Positions 63,452 to 64,000 of a DNA stretch of 64,000 nucleotides are shown in pieces (the stretch's first letter is position 1; each line of letters opens with the position of its first letter). The notes below the pieces were generated by a model. It was given only the letters and a program-made list of their open reading frames with translations, had not been told where the DNA came from and made no database searches. The DNA comes from JAEXOD01 sp937930275 (GTDB taxonomy: Bacteria > Bacteroidota > Ignavibacteria > Ignavibacteriales > Melioribacteraceae), in contig DAIMZL010000003.1 of NCBI GenBank assembly GCA_036733965.1, forward strand, positions 25,145 to 89,144, given 5' to 3'. Both the position numbers and the translations under genes were made by a program.

Positions 63452-63535
63452 TACCCGAGAGGGGACTTGAACCCCTACTGGCTTAAGCCAACTAGACCCT
63501 GAACCTAGCGCGTCTACCAATTTCGCCACCCGGGC
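63452..63535 (-). tRNA. tRNA-Leu (CAG anticodon)
   Basis: An 84-base class II tRNA. Acceptor GCCCGGG pairs with CTCGGGT, the D arm is followed by anticodon stem CTAGG/TCTAG with loop TTCAGGG (anticodon CAG), there is a long variable arm (TTGGCTTAAGCCAG) and T arm AGGGG TTCAAGT CCCCT. The 3' CCA is not encoded. It reads CUG. Confidence 0.95.
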
Positions 63536-63662
63536 AAAAACGAACTACAAAAGTAAAGAATTTATTTCCTTTATTCAAGATTTTTTTTCTTTTTTCGTTT
63601 AATTTATTTATTTTGCTCTATACTTTTATTTGTTTAATTCATTATTTAATGAGGAGTATTTT

Positions 63663-64000
63663 ATGAAATTCGTCGCTCAATCTTTAATTTTAGTTTTTTT
63701 TATTTCCTCTTTTATTTCTGCTCAACCAATGCGAAATACCGGTAAGTATATTGATTATAAAAATGAATACTGGGATTTGATTGAAAAAGAGACTAAAGAT
63801 TTTAAGGAAGAAAAAAAAGATACAAAGTTGACTTTTAAAGTTGATTTTTCAAATATGGATTTACCAAAATCCAAGAATGAATTTAAATATTATTGGCACT
63901 TCGATCCGATTGATTACCCACAAGCAAAAACCGGTACTTGCTGGTCTTTTTCTGCTACATCTTATTACGAATCAGAAATCTTTAGGCTGCAAAATAAAAA
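63663..64000 (+). CDS. secreted papain-like (C1 family) cysteine peptidase, 3' end outside window
   Basis: The frame starts at an ATG behind GAGGAG and continues past the window end. It encodes a signal peptide (about 1-20, SSFISA), a propeptide-like charged stretch and the start of the catalytic domain with TGTCWSFSATSYYESE, where C93 is the likely nucleophile. The pattern fits the C1B/bleomycin-hydrolase-like peptidases of FCB bacteria. His and Asn of the active site lie beyond the window. Confidence 0.85.
   Translation, partial: MKFVAQSLILVFFISSFISAQPMRNTGKYIDYKNEYWDLIEKETKDFKEEKKDTKLTFKVDFSNMDLPKSKNEFKYYWHFDPIDYPQAKTGTCWSFSATSYYESEIFRLQNK

Overview
The window is strongly A+T-rich, densely coding and comes from a draft assembly (two 100-N scaffold gaps, at 35607-35706 and 42706-42805). 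It looks like a bacterium of the FCB supergroup, most likely near Ignavibacteria/Kapabacteria. Supporting evidence is two proteins ending in a type IX secretion sorting domain with the NYPNPFNPST signature, an LptD/TonB-receptor outer membrane, a DUF3098 protein and FCB-style gene neighbourhoods. This is a judgement by eye; 16S or marker-gene placement was not possible.

Layout. 1-7.3 kb: TPR/SH3 protein, exonuclease/GIY-YIG fusion, MgtC-like membrane protein, CtpA-type protease, thymidylate kinase, YbbR protein. 7.3-8.7 kb: two bacterial microcompartment (BMC) hexamer shell genes, one with a long acidic tail. 8.8-14.4 kb: RuvX, Rel/SpoT, TPR protein, Upp, CoA-disulfide-reductase-like flavoprotein. 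14.6-16.8 kb: DUF47-Pit phosphate uptake behind a Pho-box-like repeat array. 17.1-27.2 kb: a six-gene carbohydrate operon (FAD oxidoreductase, phosphohexomutase, HAD phosphatase, GH38, GH94 phosphorylase, omega-amidase). 27.3-30.9 kb: a beta-propeller/chemoreceptor fusion. 31-39.8 kb: envelope genes (phosphodiester glycosidase, SGNH esterase, class A beta-lactamase homologue, YacP, LptD, ROK kinase, Gfo/Idh/MocA). 40-43 kb: accessory region with a stand-alone T9SS domain protein, an FGE-like protein, a toxin-antitoxin pair, repeats and an assembly gap. 43-50.8 kb: a divergent respiration/sulfur locus (chemoreceptor and porin on one side; MarR, octaheme cytochrome, cytochrome b and two YeeE/YedE proteins on the other). 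51-57.2 kb: PrfC, PAP2, DUF190, FluC, TonB receptor. 57.4-59.4 kb: DUF3098, a BMC pentamer vertex gene, DprA. 59.7-64 kb: T9SS-tagged octaheme cytochrome, two unknown membrane proteins, SRP RNA, tRNA-Leu and the start of a C1 peptidase.

How the parts relate. The most striking point is that genes for both basic BMC shell tile types (two hexamer-type proteins and one pentamer vertex) sit singly inside housekeeping operons about 50 kb apart, with no signature enzyme nearby. Two separate octaheme cytochrome loci, one inner-membrane-anchored beside sulfur transporters and one carrying a T9SS export/anchoring tag, suggest respiration of sulfur compounds and possible cell-surface electron transfer. 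The carbohydrate operon points to phosphorolytic use of a glycan, with a GH38 protein that lacks the expected nucleophile.
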